A stretch of DNA of 64,000 bases, taken from assembly GCA_950295325.1 (NCBI GenBank), contig OX485807.1:50064440-50128439 (forward strand), in the 5' to 3' direction. The notes beneath the pieces are model-generated. The model saw nothing but the letters and a program-made list of their open reading frames with translations. It was not told the origin of the DNA and ran no database searches. The position numbers were made by a program, and so were the translations under genes. Numbering within the stretch: the first letter of the stretch is position 1; every line of letters begins with the position of its first letter. Source of the stretch: Polytrichum commune. Lineage: Eukaryota; Streptophyta; Polytrichopsida; Polytrichales; Polytrichaceae. This document shows, piece after piece, positions 33,723-44,268 of this stretch.

Positions 33723-34419
33723 ATGGCAGATTCTCCTCCCTCCCTTGAAATCGACTTGTCTGATATTGAGATCCAGCAACAGAATAGCTTAAATTTTGAG
33801 CATGCCAACGCAAATGGATGCAACAAAGCATATGCATTCATTCGCGAGCACAGCGCATTATTACAAATCCTTGTCGCACTTCTGTTCTCGAAGATTTCAA
33901 AGGCCATCTTCTCACCGGCCGCTCATGTGGAGAACGGCCTGCTGGAGCCTGACCGCCTGATGGGCCACAAAGGGTATGGATACATTCTCAAGCTCCTCGG
34001 AGGGCTTCTTACCATTTACACTCTGGTGTTCACAACATTGGCCCAGGGAACAAGGTTGCGTTGTGTGCACTGGTGGATCCCATTTTCTCTCGTTCTCATT
34101 CCTTCAGTTGCTGTGGCCACTGCCGTTTTTTTTCAGCTCAAGAAAATGTCTCGCAGTGCCCGACAGGTACGTCTGCACCCGAGCCACACACGCTGAATTT
34201 CAGAAACACTGCAATTGTACTCCAATTGTATTAGTTTGAAGTTTATAGGTTAAGGGTTCCACGGTGAGATTTTGTGGGCGATGAAGAAGGTGTCAATTTA
34301 ACACACCTTTGAACTGGTGTCCTTGTCAGATGGTGATCTCTGTGGCTGTGCTTGGATGTCTTTGTGCGACATCAACGATAACTCTCATCTCGTGCAGAGT
34401 ACTACTCTGTCAACCATGA
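33723..34419 (+). CDS. Small three-helix membrane protein, two exons (D2 copy)
   Basis: Exon 1 is 33723-34166 (donor CGACAG/GTACGT) and exon 2 is 34330-34419 (acceptor CTTGTCAG, stop TGA), giving 177 aa like its D1 paralogue. The RLRCVHWWIPFSLVLI core and exon 2 helix (VAVLGCLCATSTITLIS) are kept. Differences are scattered substitutions (for example IESQQQ to IEIQQQ, GYKANG to GHKGYG, IVSVAV to IPSVAV) without frameshifts. Keeping frame and splice sites while the surrounding noncoding DNA has gained and lost segments suggests coding constraint. Function is unknown. Confidence 0.6.
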
Positions 34420-35654
34420 AAGTCTTTGGGATACTAGTTTAATAGAAAGCTGAACCGTTACAATTTTAGGACCTAGTTGTCATACTTCCAACAACATTTT
34501 ACAATGACTGGTGTTAAATTTGTACTTCTGAGGACTTGAAGCAATAAAGCTTATGTTATGTGGACGGTGAATAAGACCATATCTCTTGCTGCACATGAAA
34601 TTTGGACCTGCAACATGGATGAGCCTGTTACACATACTCTTTCAAGTTTTCCCCAAATTGTGTTGCTGCCACATTCAAATTGTGTTCCTGTCACATTCTG
34701 GTCGAATTTAGGCTCTCGGGGAATCAGGGTGAACAAGATAGAATTGCATTCATCATAGGGTTCTTCAAGTTGTTGATCATATGTCACATTGTGACACATA
34801 TAACAATTTCCATACATTTTTCAATAGAAGGTGCTTAAATCATTGAATCCAACGGTAAGATGAACCTCAGGTTCATGGTTGATATATAGCATCTTGTAAG
34901 TGGAGTAAGACCAAGCCCAGGGTCTACATATGTGTATCCTATGATAATCGAACTGAAGTCTTCATTGTGAGCATTGGAAATGCAAACGAAGCTACAAGGT
35001 CACCTTATATATAACTTGCACCAAGACAACATGAACCATAATTTACCCTTGGGGACCGTCTCACTAAGCCACCAACATTTCACACATAGCGTAGAGAATT
35101 CTAGAGTGGTTCAATTAATGTTCAGTAGAAAGTAATCACAAGGTTCAACGCAGCAACATAGTCTCAGAAAAAATGTGATAGGGTCATTCATGTTCACGTC
35201 CAAATTTGTGTAGTCTTTGTATTTCGTGCGAGGTCACATAACTTAGATGTAGCTATGTTTGACAAACCAAAACATTGTGCACATGGTTGTAAATCTTTTT
35301 GAAAGAACACACATCATCAAGATGCCAACTTTAGAATACAAAATTGTTCTACACTTTAAAAAAAACCAAGAGAACATGGAGCAAACCGCCCTGTCTCGCA
35401 AGCGTTATGTGCATTTTACCCATCAACATGTGTTGAAACAAGATCAGATCTTGCACACAACAATCCACCTTTACAAAGTTCAGCACCTAACATTGCTAAT
35501 CCATGCATTCCTACTAACATTGAAGAGTTACATACCCCCTCCCCCAACCCAACTCGCTGACTCGCCCGAACCCCGCAGCCTACCCCAATGTACTGATATA
35601 GAATGTTCTTCGTTTAAACCTCACATGGACTCCAAGCATGCACCGAGAACTTAC
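34420..35654. other. D2 noncoding, shared with D1
   Basis: Colinear with 12790-14280 minus the 266-bp MITE. No gene supported. The frame at 35259-35663 is broken in D1. Confidence 0.45.
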
Positions 35655-36490
35655 CAGACATGAAAAGTTTTGTACGCAAAACAACCAGCTCCTAACCCAA
35701 AGTCTAGTTGAATCAAATGATAACTCTAGTCATGTATGGGGAGATTTTGGAAACAATCAAATGTTTCTAGATTGAACTGGTTACATGTTGGTTCTTTTGG
35801 TTATTCTTTATTGGACCATGCCTAGTGGTGCATTTATTTTTAATTTATTTTAAAATACTCATTCTAAAATGTATTCTAAGATACTCGGAAAATTTTAAGG
35901 CATTTTTAATGTTTTTGATGATGAATTCACTATTATAGTTAGTCCATGCTAGTAGGGCGAATATGGACATGCGCAACTTCGCCAATTGTTCCATATTACC
36001 AAGTAATATTAGTACACTCAAACTCAATGGTAATACCTAAGCTTTGAGCCTTGGATGGAGAATGACGACAATGACATTGATGACGACAGTAATGTTGATG
36101 AGGACAATGTTGAACAAAACGAATTTCGCATCAGGGATGATCCACGCACAGTCTTGGATCAATTTTTGGGCGGAAAAGAGCTCGCATAATTGATCCTAGA
36201 AGAGGGGAATGTTTTTGAAAACGATTTGTCATAAAGGACCTCACGGATTGATGTCTTCGATGTTTTTCAATTAAAATTTGTTAAAATGTTTTGAAATATT
36301 TTAACTTTTATTTTATAATGCCACCTCCAACCTCTAGAACAAAAAATGCAACACTAGCCATGCCTTAAGGCAAGGACTATGCATTCACTTGGTTCTACAA
36401 GACCTTAAGGCTGCGATGAGCTTACGTTTGAGAAGTAGGTTGTCATGATTCATATCCATGAATGCGTGGATGTTGAAGACTCTAGTTTAG
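35655..36490. other. D2-specific insertion of about 835 bp with an acidic open stretch
   Basis: D1 reads through from CACCGAG to GGTAGTAAG; D2 has this extra block at that point. Near 36058-36189 a plus-strand frame reads NDDNDIDDDSNVDEDN, then DPRTVLDQFLGGKELA and a stop. This could be the C-terminal tail of a transposase or a gene fragment. I do not recognise it, and no terminal repeats were found. Confidence 0.4.
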
Positions 36491-36519
36491 GATGGTAGTA
36501 AGTTGTTTGGAACAAGAGC

Positions 36520-37755
36520 CCCGGGTACGCAACTCCCATATTATACGCAAGGGGCATCGTATTAAAAACGGCTTAGAGGACGGCTTTTGTAAAAATTATA
36601 TCACATTATATCAAATTAAAATGATCAAAAATTTGGGTGAAGACCAAATTAAATAAAATGAGATGAAAAAAAAGTTGGGTTGCATATTTATTATAAAAAA
36701 CTCCAACGTATATAAACAATTGAGACACCTAGTTTTTTAACCTTGTAGAGTGTCTAAGAGGGGTATTCAATGTAGATGTCGGATTAGTATTCACAAATGA
36801 TAGAGGGTCCTTTCGAGGTCTCCCTCTTTTGGAAGGAGTTGTGGCAATTACAGGTGTAACATATTCCTTCTCACTCTATTATAAGGTTCCCTGAGTGTAG
36901 CTAACTAAAGCGGGGCTTTTGTCTTATGTAGAACTTTCCTAGAGTTTTCAAAGAAGTAGTTAGTATAGTGACGTTACTTTTTGCCTTTTTTCCCGTAATC
37001 CACATGTCCCTATCTCCACCTCCACTACATGAGCCTCTATCCTTCATCTCACAATCCATGTGTTTGTTTAAGCCAAGGATGATCCTCCCAAATGAGCACA
37101 AGCACACTCCAAAGCGACGACACAAAGGCTCCAAAGCAAAGCCGCACACTCCAAAGCAAAGACACAAAGGCTCCAAAACCAAACACAAAAGCTTCAAAGC
37201 GAATATATAGAAGCCTCAAACCCTAAGCCCTAACCCTAAACCGGGAACCCGTGATATTTTGAAATACCCCATGATACCCTTGAGTAGTCGGGGCACCATA
37301 TGATGTATATGGTCTTAAAATACATACCTCAACTGTATCCTAACACAAATCATTAGTTTTCTATCCCAACAGTTAGACCAGTAAGTTGCCTATACATAAT
37401 TTTAAAAAATCCACACGAATATTTGCCTCCAATTAGAATTATAAGCCACAAATAGTTGCCTCCCATTGAAATTATAAGTCATTCACAATGTTATAATTTT
37501 ATTAAAAAGTCCAAAAAGTTGGGTAGTTTGACCTATGGTACATGTATTAAAAAAATCATATAATTAGGTTTTTAATGCAATTATATGCTTCAAAATATAT
37601 TCATTTCCTATATATAATTATATTTTTGGATTCCTTGTTAGAAGGGCTACAAGGGTTTCCTACATTAAAACGAATTGTATCACTCAATATTCGACTAAAA
37701 CGCATTATAAGTGATTATAATCAGGACCATATAATACGGGAGTTGCGTACCCGGG
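36520..37755. mobile_element. Element B: 1,236-bp TIR element (CCCGGGTACGC ends)
   Basis: Both ends begin CCCGGGTACGCAACTCCC. The flanks ACAAGAGC (36512-36519) and ACAAAAGC (37756-37763) are an 8-bp duplication with one mismatch. D1 preserves the unoccupied site (GGAACAAGAGACTC near 14305-14318). The outer parts match element A in the opposite orientation. The middle (36770-37400) is unique to B and includes a CCAAAGC-type short repeat (37105-37200) and a telomere-like CCCTAAGCCCTAACCCTAAA run (about 37223-37243). No transposase is encoded, so it is nonautonomous. Confidence 0.8.
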
Positions 37756-37764
37756 ACAAAAGCT

Positions 37765-39235
37765 TACCGGTTATACCTAATTTCAAATGATGTTATTGGC
37801 CAAATCATTATGTGGAACTATGAATATATGAATATACTTTTGGTGAAGTTATCATAAAGTATACACAGATAATTGTGCCAAGTTTATTGCCGCTTCGTTC
37901 AATTTGAACTCTCGAAAAACATTGCATGCCATAGCTCTATATAAACCCCTTGCAATACACTTACATGAATTCCTCCACACTTGGATAAATTCCGTCTCAC
38001 TGCTCCATGTTCTTGTCCTACAATTTTTATAGGAGACTTCAATGTGAATATGTTGAAGGCATCTCCTCAATCTAAAACATTGGAAAATTATATGAGACAT
38101 TATAACTTTGAAATTATTTTTCCATAGTCCACAACAACCTTTAATTCATAATTAGATCATATATGGACTCATGCTATTCTTACCAATTGTCAGTCAAGAT
38201 ACCCATAATCATATTGGACAGATCATAAACTACTTTATGAAGCATTTAAATTACATGATCATCTCCCACTTGTCCATTTTCTTGACACAATTCCAAGTTT
38301 CCCTTATGATGGGTTGCATTCAAACAAGCCACAAGAACTACCAAACCCTGCCCACCCACCCCCCTCTCTCCTATTGCCACATTGGACCCAAAATAACAAA
38401 AAAATTAAGCATTCCTAACACACCCACAACCCACCTACAATGATCTACAAGAAATCCAATCTTTGTTAAATATCAGTGTAAATATCACCAAAATCGCTAA
38501 GGTGGAAGCCCAAAAAATCACAACCCTCACGGGGAGATCACAAGCTATATACTTTTGTAAACCACATGCGGTTGGGGTTAATTATAGATGGGTTATTTAT
38601 CTAAATTTCTTGAAAAATTGGCACCCATTTAGTAGACCTCTGCTTACAAAATCTATCCAATGTGAGAGTCCCCATACCGGATGGCATCCCGGACAACATC
38701 TTAAAAGCTCTATCAAATACCATTCATGACATGCTGTGCTTATTATTCCTACAATGCTACCATCAAAAAGCAATACCAAAAAAATGGAAACATACCATCA
38801 CAATATTACTCCACAAAAAAGGCAACCCTGCAATAGTCACCAACTATAGACCTATGGCCTTGGTGTGTACAATCTAAAAACTATATACAAGCAAATTAGC
38901 CTCCCTCCTTACCACCTTCCGTGAACAACTTAGAATGCTCTATCACAGCCAAGAAGGCTTCCCGTCCAATAAGAAACATGGCTACACAAATTCAAGCAAA
39001 CATCACAACACTAGAAGAAGCCACATTCATACATATTGACATCAACCTCACATACTTAGCCTTAAAAAAAATTTGTTTGCCTCTATTGACCACCCACACC
39101 TTGAACCCTAAACGAAATACCTCGGATACACCCCAAACGCCATTGAACCTATTGGAAACATATACACATGATCATCCATGGACATATGATGGTTACGATG
39201 CATGTTCTTTAGTATGTTATACCATAACAACAACA
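37765..39235 (+). pseudogene. LINE remnant, D2 copy (endonuclease plus start of reverse transcriptase)
   Basis: The endonuclease part is at 37765-38310 and matches 14330-14870. The reverse-transcriptase part is at 38320-39235, with TGWHPGQHLK-, CLLFLQCYHQKAIPKKWKHT- and NYRPMAL-like motifs in broken frames. It lacks the catalytic YADD box and later sequence. It preserves the empty P-element target at 38380-38387. Confidence 0.6.
38380..38387. other. Paralogous empty site of the P-like transposon
   Basis: CTATTGCCA then CATTGGAC then CCAAAATAAC. The occupied copy reads CTATTGTCA, CCTTAAAC, transposon, CCTTAAAC, CCGAAATAAC. One 8-bp unit here corresponds to two there. Confidence 0.8.
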
Positions 39236-39279
39236 ATGTTCTAGGAACACAATATTTGCACAATAAATAATGATGAACT

Positions 39280-39830
39280 GTCTATTCTACTATATTGTTC
39301 ATGGTATTTAGTGTCACATGCATAATAGTGTCACTAACCCTATTTTGAGGTGTATCCTAGGTTACTATAACGATCAACAACTTGACCATTAGTGTCACCG
39401 CATGACAATTGGTGTTCACATGCGCTTGCTAATGTCGTAACATGAGTACGTGCGATAGTGTTATGAGGTGGAGGCCTATATTACACGATAATTTACAAGT
39501 TGACTAAAAGTGTACAATAATGATACTTGACATTCGTATGCTCAAGAATATCTTCCTCTTGCATACTAAAATATAAACACATGACACTTGCTATTAGTAT
39601 CCTCAATATAATATCTTTTGCTTACATACTAAAATACAAAACTATCATCTCAAACATCCCAATGTGCTATGATATAATGCAAATAAATATCACTTCAAAA
39701 ATCACTCATGTTCACCATTAGGAGACGTGACACTTTTAAACCTCAAGGCATCTAGGTTAGACCCTTCACAAATATATACATGACACTAAATACCATAAAT
39801 GGTGTATTATACTGTGCAATACTGAGAAAA
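39280..39830. mobile_element. MITE-like element with GGTATTTAGTGTCA inverted ends
   Basis: TTCATGGTATTTAGTGTCAC near 39298-39317 is mirrored by ATGACACTAAATACCATAAA near 39779-39798. The outer flanks also partly mirror each other. The exact termini and target duplication are not resolved. It is related in sequence to the CACTAAATA palindromic families below. Confidence 0.45.
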
Positions 39831-40007
39831 AACAGCAGAAGCAAGTTGGTTGTTTTGTTTGGTATTTGGACAGAAGGGTTTGGCAGAGGCTCACTAGAGT
39901 ATAATATTCAATTCATGTAACCTAACTTAAGGTTTTTTTCCTGCACATAGTATTGGTAGTACTTGGCCGCAGAGACTTTGGTAGCAGAAAAGTAGCAGAA
40001 AGTCCTA

Positions 40008-40015
40008 GAAGAAAA
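40008..40015. repeat. Left target duplication (GAAGAAAA) of the 812-bp element
   Basis: Identical to 40828-40835. Confidence 0.85.
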
Positions 40016-40827
40016 GGGGGGACGTTAAGTAGTAAGTACCCCCCCATGAACTAATAGGGATTCCATATTCGGGCGGGGGCAGCCCTCCCACGAAATTTCT
40101 GCCCCCGCCCGGATTTTTTCCAAACCCGCCCGAAAATAGCTGCCCGCCCCGCCCGAAAACGAAAAAAACATTGCTCTTCCATTCTTGAAGGCCGCTTGAC
40201 TACAAATCCCATATTGAGTGCACTTCACCTTCAAGGTTTCAAATCCAATATATATGTGCACTTCCACCTAGTAAATAAGGCATTAAATGGGATTTCATTC
40301 CGGAAGTGAAACCATCAACCAAGAATGTAATTAACTTGGAAGTCAAAAAATTAGAAAATCCTCATCAACATTGAGGTTATAATTTTTATGACTTACCATT
40401 TGAAATTGTCTTCGTCATTCTAAAATGACACTTAAATTTAGTGTGCTGATGTGGTTTGTATATTTTATAATATTTTAGATAATTCTGGCTACTTTCAAGA
40501 ATATTCATACGCACTTATTTATAAAATATACTTAATGAAACTAATTAATCAATTATTTTAATTACCGGATTTAATTGGAGTTAATTCCATTAATTAAATT
40601 TTAGGGTTAATTAGGCTTACTGGATATAAAAATTGAGTATTGTAATTACTGAAAGAGCGGCCTTCAAGAATGGAAGAGCAATGTTTTTTTCGTTTTCGGG
40701 CGCGGCGGGCAGCTATTTTCGGGCGGGTTTGGAAAAAATCCGGGCGGGGGCAGAAATTTCGTGGGAGGGCTGCCCCCGCCCGAATATGGAATCCCTATTA
40801 GTTCGTGGGGGGTACTTAACGTCCCCC
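40016..40827. mobile_element. 812-bp long-TIR (foldback-type) element with G-run ends
   Basis: Inverted arms of about 185 bp (40016-40200 and 40655-40827) begin GGGGGACGTTAAGTA and are nearly identical, including the GC-rich CGGGCGGG blocks. Perfect 8-bp duplications GAAGAAAA flank it. The AT-rich centre (40200-40650) holds a region matched in partial copies at 55045-55440, 59155-60005 and 63690-64000. There is no plausible transposase, so it is nonautonomous. The 8-bp duplication fits hAT- or P-like mobilisation. Its ends differ from those of the 8.4-kb transposon apart from the G-run. Confidence 0.85.
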
Positions 40828-40889
40828 GAAGAAAAGTACCAGTGAAGTAGCACAAAACCCTAGACGAAAACCACGACAGCATGAAACTA

Positions 40890-41261
40890 CACTAAATATG
40901 ATATTTAGTGTCACCAATTTCAATTGTATTGATCGATACTAATTGTAAACTGCAGTGTAGTGTCACCAACACTAAATGTTAATCCAACATTATTTGCCAT
41001 CCCTTGTAATTTTTTGGATGATTATATAGTTACAGTGTTGTGATTACAGTCACTTATCAAGTGATTTTTTTCCCAAATTTCAAATCATCAATGACAATAT
41101 TTCATGACAAGTTCGTGACAAAGGAAGGTAGGGGGTTGGCCAATGGATGAACTCGTCCATCATCCATGACAATATTTGTTTACTTGTTCGCAAGAAGTGT
41201 CATCCAAAAAGTTACGGTAGTGACATAAAACATCATATGACACTAAATATCATATTCTATG
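40890..41261. mobile_element. MITE family E member (CACTAAATATGATATTTAGTG ends)
   Basis: The left end is CACTAAATATGATATTTAG, itself nearly palindromic; the right end is its inverted form with mutations. Other members are at 55554-55927, 60129-60501 and, degenerate, about 53815-54200. The interior is noncoding. The target duplication is short (TA or a trinucleotide) and not settled, so mariner-like and CACTA-like origins both remain possible. Confidence 0.6.
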
Positions 41262-42090
41262 TAGTAGAAAATGATAGCAGCGGAAGTCTTGTTTTTGGAG
41301 TCATTTCATGCTAGTATTTGAAAATCGCTTTAAACCAAGATCATGTACTCTCAGTTCTTCATGTTCATAATCTCTATGTATAACAGAAATATCTATATTC
41401 ACAACTTCATTTTATATAATTTATAATAAGCATGGAGTGACAACTATTCAATAAAGAATTGGAATAAATGATTGGGACAAAGCCTCTCATAGCTACGCCA
41501 ACTTGTTTGGTATTTGGATAGAAAGTTATGGTCGATGCTAAGGAGTGTATAATATTAAAATAATGTAACTTCACTTAAGGATTTCCCATATACATATCAT
41601 AGGTTGATAATATAATCCACAATCCATGTGGGATACGTAAACTTCGAAGATGAAAGCCTTGGTAGTCCTCTTGAATGTATTTGTTTGTATCTTTTGCATA
41701 ACAACTTCAAAGTTATTCTTGGACGTAGTACTTTGTTCCATGTACCAACTTTCTCTAGTTGGACACAATTCCAAATAAATGCATCTTCTTTGTCGAATTA
41801 AGGTTCCAAACTTTATTAAGGACATAGACTAAGTTTGTAGTATATAGTTTGACAATTTTATGTTCATCCATTTTCTTTTATGATGACTAAGGATGACTTA
41901 GAATATGATGGGAACCCCTCCTCTATGTAATATCATATTGTGGATTATTAACACTGCATAAGCTTGTGTAGAGTGCGAATTTATTATTTTTCTGGGCAAG
42001 GGTGACCTGAATTATAGTAAATTCCCGCAAACTTTGTCCAGAAATAATCCGACGTTCATTTTTAGTGGGACCTGCCATCAATCAACCCAC
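41262..42090. other. Noncoding, partly duplicated from 39840-39940
   Basis: 41495-41585 resembles 39845-39940 (TTGTTTGGTATTTGGA through TATAATATT to AACTTAAGG). No gene supported. Confidence 0.4.
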
Positions 42091-42290
42091 GCTAGTCTCG
42101 GCGGTACTTGGCCGCGGCGAACACGGTAGCAGGAAAGTAGCAGGAAAGTAGCAGGAAATTAGCAAAAGGCACGCAGGAAACCCCACAAAGAGAACCACGG
42201 TAGCAGGAAAGTAGCAGAAGCCGAGCAGGAAAGTCTACAAGAGAACCATGGTAGCAGGAAAGTGTAGTAGAAAACGAGAGTGTAATAAGA
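42091..42290 (+). promoter_or_regulatory. Cluster of GTAGCAGGAAAGTAGCAGGAAA repeats upstream of the MYB/SANT ORF
   Basis: TAGCAGGAAA or close variants occur at least eight times in 42128-42270, some tandem with 11-base spacing. They follow a GGTACTTGGCCGCGGCGAACACGG block that is also present at 39956-39985. This is the densest cluster of the TAGCAGAA motif in the window and lies about 300 bases before the ATG at 42559. A promoter role is inferred. Confidence 0.4.
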
Positions 42291-42558
42291 GAAAACTTCT
42301 GTCAATTTCTATTGAAGAGTCTGACATCCTTGCCTGCTTAAGATTGTTGTGCGTAATTTCTTAGGCATGGCTTCAACTGAAGTGGAATTCTAGATTGCAC
42401 ATCGTCACTACACTGATTTCGTGGTGGTGTCTGCGATTGAGTCAGGATTGTGTACTCTCTGTTCTTCATGTGCTTCACCTCTACGAGTGTAGAAACTCCC
42501 AGCTCTTGCCCTCTTTCCCCCAACTGCAGCATCTGAATCTTTGTAATGCAAGAGCGCC

Positions 42559-43332
42559 ATGAGTACGGGTGACGAGGCCGATGGCGTGCACGCCACTTCT
42601 AATTCCTTGAGCGAGCAAGCAAAGATCGACAAGAAACGGAAACGAAACGGAGCGCAAGAGAAACGAGCAGCGAAATGGAGCCAGAAGGAATCCATCGCAC
42701 TGCTCGAGAGTCTGAGGGATTTAGTGCAGAAGAGCGAAGGAGGGAAGCAGTGCTACAAGGGCCCGGCCAAGTGGGAATGCATTTCTGGGAAGCTCGTTGA
42801 CCGCGGCTACCAGGAAAGAAAGGCGAAAAGTGTCGGCGAGAGGTGGGATACTCTTCGTCAAGCATACCTTCACGTTGAAGAGCACTTGAGAGCCGGCGAG
42901 AATTTCGCACAGGCTCTATGTGAGACCAGAAAAGAGTTCAAGTTCTTGCCTGCAGAGTACACACAGGAGTGGCACGCGTTGGCCGCTAGGTGTGGGCCCA
43001 GGCAAAAGAAGAAGCAGAGGAATGGTGGAGCGGAATTAGCCATGGTGGAAAATACTGTTGCAAAGCAAAAAAATATCGATGCTTTGCCATGTGATGTTAG
43101 TCCAGCCTCGGTCTCATTTGAAACCATCCTCCAGGCATTCCATAAACATATCAGGAATGTGAGGTCCCTGCTATCTTGCAGCAGAGATGCAGCCAGTCCA
43201 AGCCAAAGATCTGACGAGACGGATGAGCTAGGTGACATTGTGAGGTCTTTGCTATCTATAGTCGAAGCGGTGAAGACGAATGCCAAATTCGAGAAGTCAG
43301 GTTCTCCAATCAGCAAATCTTACCTTTCCTAA
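42559..43332 (+). CDS. MYB/SANT-like (trihelix-type) DNA-binding protein
   Basis: An uninterrupted 257-aa frame from an ATG. The basic nuclear-signal-like KKRKRN is at about 25-30. The MYB/SANT-like helical region is at about 38-110, with spaced tryptophans W40, W72 and W96 (KWSQKESIALLESL, KWECISGKLVDRGY, GERWDTLRQAYLHV). This is the pattern of the Myb_DNA-bind_4 and trihelix type. A second basic patch, RQKKKQR, is at about 148-154, followed by a low-complexity tail. It is GC-richer than the flanks, as expected of a real exon. It may be a stand-alone gene or the first exon of a transcript reaching the protease exons at 44269. Expected to be a nuclear DNA-binding protein. Confidence 0.65.
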   Translation: MSTGDEADGVHATSNSLSEQAKIDKKRKRNGAQEKRAAKWSQKESIALLESLRDLVQKSEGGKQCYKGPAKWECISGKLVDRGYQERKAKSVGERWDTLRQAYLHVEEHLRAGENFAQALCETRKEFKFLPAEYTQEWHALAARCGPRQKKKQRNGGAELAMVENTVAKQKNIDALPCDVSPASVSFETILQAFHKHIRNVRSLLSCSRDAASPSQRSDETDELGDIVRSLLSIVEAVKTNAKFEKSGSPISKSYLS

Positions 43333-44268
43333 CCCTAGAGATCATTGGCAATTTTAAGCTCAAACATGCCTTTCAAGATGCATTGAATATTTACAAGTTT
43401 GAAAGCTTCGAAATGCAATATGTATTTAATTTTGAGATTTCTAAGGTGAGTTCAGAATTGCTGATCATCAGAATTTGGTGGACCCATTAAGTGTACCAAT
43501 TCCGGGGAGCGGTGGTTCATGTTTTGATCCGATTTACGTTTCTTGACATCCAAGCTTCAGCACTGAACACTTCAAACTATTCGCAACTTGATCATCTACT
43601 AATTGTGTGTACTGCACTGCACAGAGCTGTATTATTCTCTGGAAATTGACAAGCGGGAGTGGAAATCGGTGCATGATCTTGCTCTTAGTTTGTCACAAGA
43701 TCACGGGCGCAGGTCAAGGCCAACACCTAGGTCGGTTTCTAACTCAAAGGACATTAGATGTCGCAGGCAAATCGGAATAGTCTCTAGAAAATGAACTGCC
43801 TTCTCCTCTTCCTGCTTCATGTTCTGAAAATTAGCAGCAGATTCCCCTTGGTAATGCAGATTTATCATTGTTGAAACGGAGGGTGAGTGTAGGTCAAGAT
43901 CCGCTTTTAGGTTTCTGTGTTTCTGACTTGGAGTTGCCATGACTTGGTCATTTTATTCGCTCCTCTCAGAACCCTCGACCGTGACTGATGTTGAGGCCTA
44001 ATTTCCACATTTTAGTCTAGCAGACATCTACAGGGTCAAGGAGCTATCATTTGATAGTATGAAGCTGGCTGTAATCTGAATTGAGAACATTGTCTGACAC
44101 TGTCTCTAGGAATCTATAGAAGTGTACTTCTGTAATATTCTGGATGGTGACTTGTGATTGCATTTCGTATTTCCAGGACTTGGTCCTCTCCACATTATCA
44201 CTTGAGACTTCACAAATTCTTTGTCTCGTCATAAGGTAGGCTCTAAAGAGATGCCATTTTATTCACAG
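43333..44268. other. Interval between MYB/SANT ORF and protease exons
   Basis: No exon is assured. A possible small exon lies near 43622-43730 (after TGCACAG; ELYYSLEIDKREWKSVHDLAL), but it lacks similarity I can name. It could hold the protease's N-terminal exons. Confidence 0.35.

Larger units (their letters stand above)
29497..38320. repeat. Segmental duplication unit D2
   Basis: Colinear with D1 (see the D1 entry for anchors). Its LINE tail continues the match to about 39235 against 24993-25990. D1 and D2 lie head to tail, so the arrangement is a tandem duplication later modified by insertions and deletions on both sides. A further partial relative lies at 62840-63010 and 63480-63660. 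Confidence 0.8.

Noticed and set aside
37223-37243. Telomere or internal telomere array
   Set aside because: Only about three CCCTAA-type units, imperfect, inside element B. Too short to mean a telomere or fusion.
42128-42270. TAGCAGGAAA cluster as an ordinary minisatellite
   Set aside because: Spacing is only partly regular, and the same motif is dispersed singly elsewhere on both strands, so a simple tandem repeat does not explain it.
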